The notes under the pieces were generated by a model. It was given only the letters and a program-made list of their open reading frames with translations. It was not told where the DNA came from and did not search any database. DNA of 64,000 nt from Vibrio sp. 05-20-BW147. GTDB lineage: Bacteria; Pseudomonadota; Gammaproteobacteria; Enterobacterales; Vibrionaceae. The DNA lies in NCBI RefSeq assembly GCF_013369385.1, contig NZ_SZTO01000011.1:62001-126000 (forward strand), written 5' to 3'. Shown here piece after piece: positions 6,036 to 14,742 of the stretch; within the stretch, counting starts at the first letter, position 1, and each line of letters opens with the position of its first letter. The translations under genes and the position numbers were made by a program.

Positions 6036-8891
6036 ATGAAACTAATTAAACGCTCAGACAGCGTCACGAAAGAGCAAAAACAGCTCGGCATTAGCCGTCG
6101 TGTATTTATGCGCAATAGTTCACTCGCTGCTGGTGGCGCGATTGCCGGTGCAAGCTTGTTTGCGCCAGGAATGATCCGTAAAGCGGAAGCGAAAAGTGTC
6201 GATGCAAGCGCACCTATCGAAGTAAAACGCACCATCTGTTCTCACTGCTCTGTGGGCTGTGGTATTTACGCAGAGGTGCAAAATGGTGTTTGGACGGGTC
6301 AAGAGCCGGCTTTTGATCACCCATTTAACGCTGGTGGTCACTGTGCCAAAGGCGCGGCATTACGCGAACACGGCCATGGCGAACGTCGCTTAAAGTACCC
6401 AATGAAGTTGGAAAACGGCAAGTGGAAAAAACTTTCGTGGGATCAAGCGATCGAAGAGATCGGCAACAAAGTATTGGAAATTCGTGAGCAATCCGGCCCG
6501 GATTCTGTCTACTGGCTGGGCAGTGCCAAGCACAACAACGAGCAAGCGTACACCTTCCGTAAAATGGCATCGATGTGGGGCACCAACAACGTCGATCACC
6601 AAGCGCGTATCTGTCACTCCACCACGGTTGCCGGGGTAGCGAACACCTGGGGTTACGGCGCGATGACCAACTCTTTCAACGACATGCACAACTGTAAGTC
6701 GATGTTGTTCATTGGTTCAAACCCTGCCGAAGCGCACCCAGTGGCCATGCAGCACATCCTCATCGCCAAAGAGAAAAACAGCTGTAAGATCGTCGTCGCG
6801 GATCCTCGTCGCACACGCACCGCAGCAAAAGCGGATCACTATGTTTCTCTGCGCCCAGGTACCGATGTCGCGTTTATTTGGGGCGTGTTGTGGCATGTCT
6901 TCAATAACAAATGGGAAGACAAAGAGTTCATTCGCCAACGCGTATTTGGTATGGACGAGATTCGCGCTGAAGTGGCGAAATGGAACCCGAAAGAAGTTGA
7001 GCGTGTTACCGGTGTAAGTGAAGAAGACGTTTACCAAACAGCGAAACTGCTTTCTGATCATCGTCCGGGTTGTATCGTTTGGTGTATGGGCGGCACTCAG
7101 CACACCACGGGTAACAACAACACGCGTGCCTACTGCGTGCTTGAACTGGCGCTGGGCAACTTAGGTAAATCCGGTGGCGGTGCGAACATTTTCCGTGGTC
7201 ACGATAACGTGCAAGGCGCAACAGACCTTGGTGTGTTGTCACATACGCTTCCGGGTTACTACGGCTTGGCAGAAGGCTCATGGAAACATTGGGCGAACGT
7301 GTGGGGCATCGATTTCGACTGGTTGAAAAACCGCTTTGACCAGAACAAATACAACGGCAAACAGCCGATGTTCAACATGGGTATTCCTGTGTCTCGTTGG
7401 ATCGATGGTGTGCTGGAAAACAAAGACAGTATCGAACAAAACGACAACATTCGCGCCATGTTCTATTGGGGCCACGCGGTTAACTCGCAAACCCGCGGCG
7501 TAGAAATGAAAAAGGCGATGGAAAAACTCGACATGATGGTGATTGTCGACCCATATCCAACCGTCGCAGCCGTCATGAACGATCGCACCGACGGTGTCTA
7601 TTTGCTTCCTGCAACAACTCAGTTTGAAACGCATGGCAGTGTGACGGCGTCAAACCGTTCCATCCAGTGGCGTGATCAAGTGATCGAACCGCTGTTTGAA
7701 TCAAAACCCGATCATGAAATCATGTATCTGTTGACCAAAAAGCTGGGTTTTGCCGATCAACTGTTTAAAAACGTTCGCGTTGTTAACAATCAACCTGTGA
7801 TTGAAGACATCACTCGTGAGTTCAACAAAGGGATGTGGACCATTGGTTACACTGGCCAAAGCCCTGAGCGCTTAAAAGCACACCAACAAAACTGGCACAC
7901 CTTCCACAAAACCACCTTGGCAGCGGAAGGCGGACCGGCGAATGGTGAAACCTATGGTTTACCGTGGCCATGCTGGGGCACTCCAGAAATGAAGCACCCG
8001 GGAACCCACATTCTTTACGATACATCGAAACCTGTTGCACAGGGTGGCGGCACCTTCCGTACACGTTTCGGCGTTGAGTTTGAAGGCAAGAGTCTGCTGG
8101 CCGATGGCAGCTACTCGAAAGACAGTGACATTCAAGATGGCTACCCAGAGTTCAGTGACAAACTGCTAAAACAACTGGGTTGGTGGGACGATCTGACTGC
8201 AGAAGAGAAAGCGCTCGCGGAAGGCAAAAACTGGAAAACCGACCTTTCAGGGGGTATTCAGCGTGTTGCGATCAAGCATGGCTGTATTCCTTTTGGTAAC
8301 GGTAAAGCACGGACTATCGTGTGGGAGTTCCCAGACCGTGTGCCACTGCATCGCGAGCCGCTTTACACGCCGCGTCGTGATTTGATTGCCGATTACCCAA
8401 CATGGGATGACGCCGCTTCAATCTATCGTCTGCCAACGCTGTATAAGTCAATTCAAGACCAAGATAAGTCGCAAGAGTATCCCATCATCCTCACTTCTGG
8501 CCGCTTAGTGGAATACGAAGGGGGGGGGGAAGAAACCCGTTCGAACCCTTGGTTGGCGGAGCTGCAACAAGAGATGTTCGTGGAAGTAAACCCGAAAGAC
8601 GCCAACGATCTGGGCTTCAAAGATGGCGACATGGTTTGGGTTGAAGGGGCAGAGAAAGGCCGTATTCATGTTAAAGCCATGGTGACACGCCGTGTAAGAC
8701 CAGGAATGGCATTCATTCCATTCCACTTTGGCGGCAAGTTCCAAGGTGAAGACTTACGCAACAAGTACCCAGAAGGTACGGATCCGTACGTGATTGGTGA
8801 ATCAGCAAACATCGCCACCACCTACGGTTACGATCCTGTCACTCAGATGCAGGAAACCAAAGTCACCCTCTGTAACATTCGTAAAGCGTAA
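6036..8891 (+). CDS. fdhA: Formate dehydrogenase catalytic (molybdopterin) subunit
   Basis: The large subunit oxidises formate to CO2 at a molybdopterin centre and passes electrons to FdhB. At 951 residues it has a Tat signal (SRRVFMRN, about residues 21-28), a 4Fe-4S motif CSHCSVGCG with a further Cys in GGHCAKG, and the molybdopterin dinucleotide-binding C-terminal domain. The active-site metal ligand lies in ARICHS at about residue 192, so this is a cysteine enzyme and not a selenocysteine one. A run of ten G at 8520-8529 encodes Gly-Gly-Gly in EYEGGGEE. It is exported folded and is the core of the fdhABC operon. Confidence 0.96.
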   Translation: MKLIKRSDSVTKEQKQLGISRRVFMRNSSLAAGGAIAGASLFAPGMIRKAEAKSVDASAPIEVKRTICSHCSVGCGIYAEVQNGVWTGQEPAFDHPFNAGGHCAKGAALREHGHGERRLKYPMKLENGKWKKLSWDQAIEEIGNKVLEIREQSGPDSVYWLGSAKHNNEQAYTFRKMASMWGTNNVDHQARICHSTTVAGVANTWGYGAMTNSFNDMHNCKSMLFIGSNPAEAHPVAMQHILIAKEKNSCKIVVADPRRTRTAAKADHYVSLRPGTDVAFIWGVLWHVFNNKWEDKEFIRQRVFGMDEIRAEVAKWNPKEVERVTGVSEEDVYQTAKLLSDHRPGCIVWCMGGTQHTTGNNNTRAYCVLELALGNLGKSGGGANIFRGHDNVQGATDLGVLSHTLPGYYGLAEGSWKHWANVWGIDFDWLKNRFDQNKYNGKQPMFNMGIPVSRWIDGVLENKDSIEQNDNIRAMFYWGHAVNSQTRGVEMKKAMEKLDMMVIVDPYPTVAAVMNDRTDGVYLLPATTQFETHGSVTASNRSIQWRDQVIEPLFESKPDHEIMYLLTKKLGFADQLFKNVRVVNNQPVIEDITREFNKGMWTIGYTGQSPERLKAHQQNWHTFHKTTLAAEGGPANGETYGLPWPCWGTPEMKHPGTHILYDTSKPVAQGGGTFRTRFGVEFEGKSLLADGSYSKDSDIQDGYPEFSDKLLKQLGWWDDLTAEEKALAEGKNWKTDLSGGIQRVAIKHGCIPFGNGKARTIVWEFPDRVPLHREPLYTPRRDLIADYPTWDDAASIYRLPTLYKSIQDQDKSQEYPIILTSGRLVEYEGGGEETRSNPWLAELQQEMFVEVNPKDANDLGFKDGDMVWVEGAEKGRIHVKAMVTRRVRPGMAFIPFHFGGKFQGEDLRNKYPEGTDPYVIGESANIATTYGYDPVTQMQETKVTLCNIRKA

Positions 8892-8902
8892 GGAGTCTTG
8901 AA

Positions 8903-9511
8903 ATGGCTAGAATGAAATTCCTCTGCGACACCAAACGCTGCATCGAATGCAACGGCTGTGTGACCGCTTGTAAAAATGAAAACGACGACGCATTAGAGTG
9001 GGGCATTCAGCGCCGCCGCGTTGTTACCTTGAACGATGGTGAACCGGGCGAAAACTCCATCTCAGTGGCCTGTATGCACTGTACCGATGCCCCTTGTATG
9101 GCGGTTTGTCCTGCAGACTGTTTTGAACATACCGAAGATGGCATTGTGCTCCATAACAAAGATCTGTGTATCGGTTGTGGTTACTGCCTGTTTGCTTGCC
9201 CATTTGGCGCGCCTCAGTTCCCGAAACAAGCCTCATTTGGTGAGCGTGGCAAAATGGACAAGTGTACTTTTTGTGCCGGTGGTCCAAACACCGAACCGGG
9301 CTCAGAAGAAGAGCGTCAGAAGTATGGTGCCAACCGTATCGCAGAAGGCAAACTGCCAATGTGTGCTTCGCTGTGTTCAACTAAGGCCCTATTGGCGGGT
9401 GATGCAGAGAAAATCTCCGACATCTTCCGTCAACGTGTCGTGGAACGTGGTGCAAAAGAGGCCGGTTGGACCAACGGTGAAGATCTATCCTACGATGCAA
9501 CTCGCAGCTAA
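8903..9511 (+). CDS. fdhB: Formate dehydrogenase iron-sulfur (beta) subunit
   Basis: A 202-residue ferredoxin-like subunit that carries electrons from FdhA to the membrane cytochrome b. Four cysteine clusters are visible in order: CDTKRCIECNGCVTACKNEN, CMHCTDAPCMAVCP, CIGCGYCLFACPFG and CTFCAG with CASLC. There is no signal peptide; export with FdhA through Tat is typical of such subunits. It starts 12 bases after fdhA behind the ribosome site AAGGAG and ends 14 bases before fdhC. Confidence 0.95.
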   Translation: MARMKFLCDTKRCIECNGCVTACKNENDDALEWGIQRRRVVTLNDGEPGENSISVACMHCTDAPCMAVCPADCFEHTEDGIVLHNKDLCIGCGYCLFACPFGAPQFPKQASFGERGKMDKCTFCAGGPNTEPGSEEERQKYGANRIAEGKLPMCASLCSTKALLAGDAEKISDIFRQRVVERGAKEAGWTNGEDLSYDATRS

Positions 9512-9525
9512 GTTTGGAGAGAGTC

Positions 9526-10584
9526 ATGTTACAAGCGCTTAAACGTGGTTCTCTTGCAGTACTGTCTTTTTGGACAGTACTGCTGTTGACCTTAAGCTTT
9601 ACCACGGTGGCACAAGAAAAAGAGAACTCTGTCGATCAAACGGAAATGACGCAATTAGCGGGGGCCGATTTTTGGCGTCAAGTCAGGGCAGGTGAGGCGG
9701 GTTACACCACGTCGACCTTTCCTGAGCATGGCGTGCTTATCAGTACCCCAGGTCAAACTTGGTATCTGTTAAAAGAAAAATGGATGTCGCCTGCCGGGGC
9801 AATCGCCATTTTTGGCAGCATTGCGATGGTGATCATGGCGTATGTGTTTGTTGGTCCTTTGATGCTCAGCAAACCTCGCACAGGGAAAAAGATCAAACGC
9901 TGGTCACGATGGGATCGTGCGCTTCACTGGTGCATGGCGTTTACCTTTCTCACCCTTGCGTTTAGTGGCTTGATGTTGGTGTATGGCAAGCACTTCTTAA
10001 AACCTTACGTTCCTTCTGAAATATGGGGTTTTGTTATTCTGCTTGCCAAGCAATACCACAACTACATGGGGCCACTGTTCTTCATTCTGTTGACCTTTAT
10101 CTTGCTGAAATGGTGGCGTAAATCCATTCCAACAATGACGGATGTACGCTGGTTTATGAAGCTCGGTGGCATGGTAGGCAAACACAAAGGGACCCATCCA
10201 TCGGCAGGTTTTTCTAACGGTGGTGAGAAAGCGATCTACTGGTTATTGATTTTCTTTGGTGTGTTTGTCGCAGCCAGTGGACTGATCCTAGATTTCCCTA
10301 TTTTCGGTCAAACACGCCGTGATATGGAACTTTCTAACCTTGTGCACATGATTTCGGCTTTGATCCTTATCTGTGGATTTATCTTCCATATCTACATTGG
10401 CTTGTTTGGCATGGAAGGGGCACTCGAAGGCATGGTGACCGGTGAAGTGGATGAAACATGGGCTAAAGAACATCATGATTTGTGGTATGCAGAAATGATG
10501 GAGAAAGAGCAGCAGAGCGGCTCTCAATCCTCTAGCACCAACGAGCAAGCGAAGGTAGGAGGTCATCGTGAACAAACCTCATAA
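9526..10584 (+). CDS. fdhC: Formate dehydrogenase cytochrome b (gamma) subunit
   Basis: A membrane cytochrome b of the FdnI/FdhC type that takes electrons from FdhB to quinone or another membrane carrier. The start is the ATG at 9526 behind GGAGAGAG. The 352-residue product has an N-terminal signal or helix ending TTVAQ, a short periplasmic segment, and membrane helices carrying the His ligands in ALHWCMAF, KQYHNYMG and LVHMISALIL/FIFHIYIG. The N-terminal extension makes it longer than E. coli FdnI (about 217 residues). Its end overlaps the next gene by 17 bases. Confidence 0.92.
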   Translation: MLQALKRGSLAVLSFWTVLLLTLSFTTVAQEKENSVDQTEMTQLAGADFWRQVRAGEAGYTTSTFPEHGVLISTPGQTWYLLKEKWMSPAGAIAIFGSIAMVIMAYVFVGPLMLSKPRTGKKIKRWSRWDRALHWCMAFTFLTLAFSGLMLVYGKHFLKPYVPSEIWGFVILLAKQYHNYMGPLFFILLTFILLKWWRKSIPTMTDVRWFMKLGGMVGKHKGTHPSAGFSNGGEKAIYWLLIFFGVFVAASGLILDFPIFGQTRRDMELSNLVHMISALILICGFIFHIYIGLFGMEGALEGMVTGEVDETWAKEHHDLWYAEMMEKEQQSGSQSSSTNEQAKVGGHREQTS

Positions 10585-10996
10585 GGGTATTTGGATTGCT
10601 TACATCCTCAGCTGTTTAACACCATTTACTTTCTTACTCTCTGGCGTTATCGCGATTGTTTATGCAGGGTATAGGTTGGATAAAAACCAAGATGGTGACG
10701 TTGTTAATTCACACTACTATGGATTAATTCGAACCTTCTTCCTTTATCTCACGTTTTTCGTTGTCTTGATCGTCACCGTAGCAACCTCGAACGGTGTACT
10801 GGTCGGCGTCAGTGAATACTGGGTCAGCAGTACGGTTTTGGACAACGTACTCAACAGCGTTGCCTACGCGATTCCCTACGTGGGTATGCTGTTTGCAGCG
10901 CTAGCGATATTGGTTTGGTTCTTGCGCATGTACCAAGGTATGGTTCAGCTAAGCAACAATCAACCGCATAGACCATCGACAGGTCCAAACTTATAG
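10568..10996 (+). CDS. Small membrane protein, DUF4870-like
   Basis: A 142-residue protein with three or four hydrophobic helices. The pattern GIWIAYILSCLTPF, then SHYYGLIRTF, then a final helix ending WFLRMYQGM resembles DUF4870 proteins, whose function is unknown. The GTG start at 10568 lies inside fdhC and has a very strong ribosome site (GGAGGT), so translation is coupled to fdhC. Its place at the end of the operon suggests a role at the membrane with the formate dehydrogenase, but nothing in the sequence shows what. Confidence 0.75.
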   Translation: MNKPHKGIWIAYILSCLTPFTFLLSGVIAIVYAGYRLDKNQDGDVVNSHYYGLIRTFFLYLTFFVVLIVTVATSNGVLVGVSEYWVSSTVLDNVLNSVAYAIPYVGMLFAALAILVWFLRMYQGMVQLSNNQPHRPSTGPNL

Positions 10997-11020
10997 AAAA
11001 GAGCAAACAGAGAAATAGCA

Positions 11021-11050
11021 AAATCCCCTCAACTGAGGGGATTTGTTTTC
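11021..11050 (+). terminator. Terminator of the formate dehydrogenase operon
   Basis: The hairpin AAATCCCCTC-aact-GAGGGGATTT is followed by GTTTTC. It is placed 25 bases after the last gene of the operon. Confidence 0.85.
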
Positions 11051-11080
11051 TATAGACTATTTTTTTAAGCCATCTGTTGT

Positions 11081-11097
11081 TGCACGTGGAAGGTGCG
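11081..11097. promoter_or_regulatory. NtrC-like site upstream of amt
   Basis: TGCACGTGGAAGGTGCG has GCAC and GTGC half-sites with the 7-base spacing of known NtrC sites. It lies about 155 bases upstream of the sigma-54 promoter, a normal enhancer position. A loose half-site pair also occurs at 11106-11133. Confidence 0.55.
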
Positions 11098-11237
11098 CTT
11101 TCTTTTGGTGCAACTGAACTAATAAAGTGCACATTTACCTCAGTTCAAGTTCTATTCCGAGTCCTAAATCTCTCAATCAGTGAAATAAATTACGTGTATT
11201 CAATTGGATAGAAATTATTTATTAAATTGATAATTGT

Positions 11238-11253
11238 TGGAATGCTCCTTGCT
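11238..11253 (+). promoter_or_regulatory. Sigma-54 promoter of amt
   Basis: TGGAATGCTCCTTGCT matches the -24/-12 pattern: GG at 11239-11240 and GC at 11251-11252 are exactly 12 bases apart, as sigma-54 needs, with a good TTGC element. Transcription would start near 11264, giving a leader of about 90 bases. Confidence 0.7.
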
Positions 11254-11308
11254 CTATCTCACATTCGACGTATTTTCTCACCAACATGGTGATATCAAAC
11301 TTTACTGA

Positions 11309-11325
11309 TGCACAGGATAAGTGCA
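11309..11325. promoter_or_regulatory. Palindromic NtrC-like site within the amt leader
   Basis: TGCACAGGATAAGTGCA is a perfect TGCAC/GTGCA pair with 7-base spacing, the best NtrC-type match in the region. It lies downstream of the predicted start of transcription and 28 bases before the amt start codon, where it could reduce rather than enhance expression. Confidence 0.5.
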
Positions 11326-11352
11326 CTACAAAAATAACGGAGAGATCGAATA

Positions 11353-12573
11353 ATGAGCGTTACTGCCAGTCAGGTTCACGGAGCCGTTCAAACCCTGACA
11401 CAAAGTTCAGACACCTTATTTTTATTGCTTGGCGCTATCATGGTGTTCCTTATGCACGCCGGATTCGCTTTCTTAGAAGTCGGAACGGTGAGACATAAAA
11501 ACCAAGTCAATGCCCTGGTTAAAATCTTAGCGGATTTTGGCATTTCAACTTTGGCGTACTTCTTTATCGGCTATTGGGTCGCCTATGGGGCGCATTTTTT
11601 TGCCGATGCGGAAACCTTAGCTCAAGGTAACGGCTATGAGTTGGTGAAGTTCTTTTTCTTGCTGACCTTTGCCGCAGCCATTCCTGCGATTGTTTCGGGG
11701 GGCATTGCCGAGCGAGCGCGTTTTTATCCCGTTTTGATTGCGACATTCTTCACCGTGGGGCTTGTCTATCCTCTGTTTGAGGGCATTATTTGGAACGGAA
11801 ATTTCGGTGTTCAAGCTTGGTTTGAAGCCACCTTTGGTGTCGGTTTCCATGATTTCGCTGGATCCGTGGTTGTGCATGGTGTCGGAGGATGGATTGCACT
11901 GGTTGCGGTGATTTTCTTAGGCATGCGCCGAGGACGTGTGCGTGCAGGGAAACACACTAACTTTGCCCCTTCAAATATTCCTTTTCTCGCCTTAGGAGCA
12001 TGGATCCTGTGCGTCGGTTGGTTTGGATTTAACGTGATGTCTGCACAAACACTGAATGGCATCAGTGGTTTGGTTGCAATGAACTCGCTGATGGCAATGG
12101 CTGGCGGGATTGTCGCCGCGCTCATTGCTGGCAAAAATGACCCGGGCTTTATTCACAACGGACCACTTGCAGGATTGGTCGCTGTGTGTGCAGGATCGGA
12201 TCTCATGCATCCTCTTGGCGCTTTGGTGACGGGTTCGGTCGCCGGTGTTCTGTTTGTTTACTTGTTTACCTACTTGCAAAACAAAACCAAAATTGATGAT
12301 GTGTTAGGTGTTTGGCCACTTCATGGTGTCTGTGGCGCTTGGGGCGGGATTGCAGCTGGCATCTTTGGCCAATCATCGCTAGGTGGGCTAGGGGGCGTCA
12401 GTTTTACCGTTCAGCTCTTGGGTACGCTTTTGGGCATTTTGGTTGCTCTGATTGGCGCTGGTATTGTTTATGGTGCGATTAACCGCCTCAGCGGCTTGCG
12501 ACTCTCTCAAGAAGATGAATTTAATGGCGCGGATTTAGCGATTCATAAGATCTCTTCCGTTAACGCTGAATAG
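11353..12573 (+). CDS. amt: Ammonium transporter of the Amt family
   Basis: An inner-membrane ammonium channel of 406 residues with about eleven hydrophobic helices. Family landmarks are FLMHAGFAFLEVG, PAIVSGGIAERARF, and the pore histidines in SVVVHGVGGW and PLHGVCGAWGG. No glnK/PII gene is next to it, unlike the E. coli glnK-amtB operon. The start ATG has a good ribosome site (GGAGAG). A sigma-54 promoter and NtrC-like sites upstream point to control by nitrogen supply. A terminator follows at once, so it is a single-gene unit. Confidence 0.95.
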   Translation: MSVTASQVHGAVQTLTQSSDTLFLLLGAIMVFLMHAGFAFLEVGTVRHKNQVNALVKILADFGISTLAYFFIGYWVAYGAHFFADAETLAQGNGYELVKFFFLLTFAAAIPAIVSGGIAERARFYPVLIATFFTVGLVYPLFEGIIWNGNFGVQAWFEATFGVGFHDFAGSVVVHGVGGWIALVAVIFLGMRRGRVRAGKHTNFAPSNIPFLALGAWILCVGWFGFNVMSAQTLNGISGLVAMNSLMAMAGGIVAALIAGKNDPGFIHNGPLAGLVAVCAGSDLMHPLGALVTGSVAGVLFVYLFTYLQNKTKIDDVLGVWPLHGVCGAWGGIAAGIFGQSSLGGLGGVSFTVQLLGTLLGILVALIGAGIVYGAINRLSGLRLSQEDEFNGADLAIHKISSVNAE

Positions 12574-12589
12574 AATCAAACGATTTATA

Positions 12590-12616
12590 AGGGCGGCGGC
12601 ATTGCGTCGCTCTTTT
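12590..12616 (+). terminator. Terminator of amt
   Basis: A nine-pair stem (AGGGCGGCG with CGTCGCTCT, two G-U pairs) around a GCATTG loop ends in TTTT, 17 bases after the amt stop. Confidence 0.65.
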
Positions 12617-12747
12617 CTCTCCATTTTTGCCTTATCTCTCAAAACCGTATCTTACTCCGAATATTTAAGACTATGGTCTAATCCTCATAACTACTGTTGT
12701 TTTTCGTTCAGTGGTAAGCTGTGACAAAAGAACTACAAGGATAGGTT

Positions 12748-13485
12748 ATGAACTTCCCATATCGAAATATCGTCGTATTGACCGGAGCTGGAATTTCCGC
12801 AGAGTCAGGTATTCAAACCTTTCGAGCACAAGATGGACTGTGGGAAAACCATCGTATTGAAGATGTCGCAACACCGGAAGGTTTCGCCAGAGATCCCGAT
12901 TTAGTCCAAGATTTCTACAATCAACGTCGTAAAAAACTGCAAGACCCCAATATAGAACCCAATGCCGCACACCTTGCACTTGGCCGACTCGAAGCGGAGC
13001 TCGACGGTCAGGTAACGATCGTTACCCAGAATATCGACAATTTGCACGAGCGTGGTGGCAACAAGAATATCATTCATATGCATGGTGAGTTGCTCAAATC
13101 TCGCTGCAGTGTCTCAAACCAAGTGATTGAGGAAACGGGGAATATTCTGACAGGGGATCTTTGTCATTGTTGCCAGATGCCATCGCAGATGCGTCCTCAT
13201 GTTGTTTGGTTTGGTGAAATGCCTCTGAGAATGGGGGAGATATACTCAGCGTTAGAAACCGCCGACCTGTTTATCTCAATTGGCACGTCCGGTGTGGTTT
13301 ATCCCGCCGCCGGATTTGTCCATGACGCTAAAATGCACGGCGCACACACGATTGAAATTAACCTTGAGCCGAGTGCGATAGAAAGTGAGTTTGTGGAAAA
13401 ACGCTACGGTAAGGCGAGTGTTGAAGTGCCTAAGTTGGTCGAGGAGCTGCTTGCGCATTTAGAGAGTAACGTCGAAAACGCATAA
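12748..13485 (+). CDS. cobB: NAD-dependent protein deacylase CobB (sirtuin)
   Basis: CobB removes acetyl and succinyl groups from lysines using NAD and acts on metabolic enzymes such as acetyl-CoA synthetase. The 245-residue protein shows the NAD loop [14 protein letters not shown] (13-26), catalytic His112 in HMHGEL, and TQNIDNLH. Tyr57 and Arg60 (FYNQRR) are the pair that marks class III, desuccinylase-capable sirtuins. The zinc region has cysteines at 120, 139, 141 and 142, the same layout as E. coli CobB. The ribosome site is AAGGATAGG. A terminator follows. Confidence 0.95.
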   Translation: MNFPYRNIVVLTGAGISAESGIQTFRAQDGLWENHRIEDVATPEGFARDPDLVQDFYNQRRKKLQDPNIEPNAAHLALGRLEAELDGQVTIVTQNIDNLHERGGNKNIIHMHGELLKSRCSVSNQVIEETGNILTGDLCHCCQMPSQMRPHVVWFGEMPLRMGEIYSALETADLFISIGTSGVVYPAAGFVHDAKMHGAHTIEINLEPSAIESEFVEKRYGKASVEVPKLVEELLAHLESNVENA

Positions 13486-13501
13486 TGCTCGTTGAAGGAT
13501 C

Positions 13502-13532
13502 AAAAAAGCGGCCACAGCCGCTTTTTCTTTTT
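13502..13532. terminator. Bidirectional terminator between cobB and the second potD
   Basis: AAAAAGCGGC-caca-GCCGCTTTTT is flanked by A and T runs and lies between convergent genes, so it can end both transcripts. Confidence 0.85.
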
Positions 13533-13543
13533 AACCAATAAAA

Positions 13544-14581
13544 TTAGTTATTTACTTTGAGCTTTTGGAAGTACTCATCGTAAAGCACACTGGCTTCACC
13601 GACTTCGTCTTGCCACACACCGTTATCCATCACAGATTGTGGAGGGAAGATGTTTTTGTCTTCGGCAAACTCTTTAGGGAGCAGTTTGTAAGCGGTTTTC
13701 ACCGGGGTTGGATAACCGATTTCCATCGCAATTTTTGCTGCATTTTCTGGACGTAGAAGGAAGTCGATCATCTTGTGTGCGGCTTCAATATTTTTCGCAC
13801 CCGCTGGAATGGCTAAGCTATCCATCCAGAAAATTGCACCTTTCTCAGGCCAGATGATGTCAATTTTTGCACCTTCTTGACGCGCCATATATGCAGAACC
13901 ATTCCAAAGCATACCCAGTGAAACCTCACCCGCTAGATAGGGATTAGCTGGGAAATCTGAGTTGAACACCAATACATTCGGGATCAGTTTTTTCAGCTCT
14001 TCATACGCTGCTTTGATCTCGTCAGGGTTGGTTGTGTTTGGCGAGTAACCAAGCTTTGAAAGCGCGATGTGGAACACTTCACGTGCATCGTCCATCAACA
14101 TCAATTGACCAGCCCACTGAGTATCCCAAAGATCTCCCCAGTTTTTTACTGAGCTCTTGTCCAGCATGTCAACATTGATACCAATACCAGTCGCACCCCA
14201 AATGTATGGAATAGAGTAGTCATTACCTGGGTCAAATGGCTTGTCTAGATAGTTCGCGTCCAGTTCGGCAAAGTGAGACAGCTTGGCTTTATCCACTTTT
14301 TGTAGCATTCCTTCTTTACGCATCTTAGAAACAAAATAAGTAGAAGGAACGACCAGATCATAGCCACTGCCTTGAGTCTTTAACTTTGCGTACATGCTCT
14401 CGTTAGACTCGTAGGTTGAATAGATGACTTTGATACCCGTTTCTTTAGTGAAATCTTCTAACACTTCACTTGGGATATACTCAGACCAGTTGTAGAAATA
14501 CAGTTCTTGATCTGCTGCAAATGAAGAAGTTGAAAATAAAGTAGCAGCACACAATGCGCCGGTATACAGTGCTTTTTTCAT
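13544..14581 (-). CDS. potD: Spermidine/putrescine-binding protein PotD, paralogue nearest E. coli PotD
   Basis: A periplasmic polyamine-binding protein of about 345 residues. I place the start at the ATG at 14581 (MKKALYTG), which gives a normal signal peptide cut after SSFAA; the ATG at 14596 would add five residues. Ligand-pocket segments match E. coli PotD closely: FYNWSEYIP, IPYIWGATGIG, DDAREVFHIA, MLWNGSA, IFWMDSLAIP and GYPTP. It is the last gene of the pot cluster and is cut off from the preceding potD by a terminator at 14688-14714. I expect it to bind spermidine or putrescine. Confidence 0.93.
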   Translation of the reverse strand: MKKALYTGALCAATLFSTSSFAADQELYFYNWSEYIPSEVLEDFTKETGIKVIYSTYESNESMYAKLKTQGSGYDLVVPSTYFVSKMRKEGMLQKVDKAKLSHFAELDANYLDKPFDPGNDYSIPYIWGATGIGINVDMLDKSSVKNWGDLWDTQWAGQLMLMDDAREVFHIALSKLGYSPNTTNPDEIKAAYEELKKLIPNVLVFNSDFPANPYLAGEVSLGMLWNGSAYMARQEGAKIDIIWPEKGAIFWMDSLAIPAGAKNIEAAHKMIDFLLRPENAAKIAMEIGYPTPVKTAYKLLPKEFAEDKNIFPPQSVMDNGVWQDEVGEASVLYDEYFQKLKVNN

Positions 14582-14603
14582 TACTGTTCCGCTCATATCA
14601 GCG

Positions 14604-14617
14604 TGCCCTAAAGGGCA
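14604..14617 (-). repeat. Leader hairpin of the second potD
   Basis: On the minus strand TGCCC-TTTA-GGGCA forms a small hairpin 20-30 bases upstream of this potD. A similar TGCC/GGCA hairpin stands before the other potD at 15799-15810, which suggests a shared leader element. Confidence 0.4.
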
Positions 14618-14687
14618 GGTGGTTATATAAAAACTGACGATGAGGTATCGCCAGAAAAAACAGCCTCGGATTATATCAGCTAAGTAA

Positions 14688-14714
14688 AAAAATAGGCAGC
14701 TTTCCGCTGCCTAT
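14688..14714 (-). terminator. Terminator between the two potD genes
   Basis: On the minus strand ATAGGCAGC-ggaaa-GCTGCCTAT is followed by TTTTTTAC. It lies 29 bases after the first potD stop and about 110 bases before the second potD start. Confidence 0.85.
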
Positions 14715-14742
14715 ATGATGAGTAATGAAGCAATTGTGCTGA

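Larger units (their letters stand above)
10997..11352. other. Gap between fdh operon and amt: terminator and control region
   Basis: This 356-base stretch holds the fdh terminator (11021-11050), an upstream NtrC-like site (11081-11097), a sigma-54 promoter (11238-11253), a second NtrC-like palindrome (11309-11325) and the amt ribosome site GGAGAG. No gene is supported here. Confidence 0.7.

Noticed and set aside
6611..6613. Selenocysteine in FdhA
   Set aside because: The metal-ligand codon is TGT (Cys) in ARICHS; no in-frame TGA is present.
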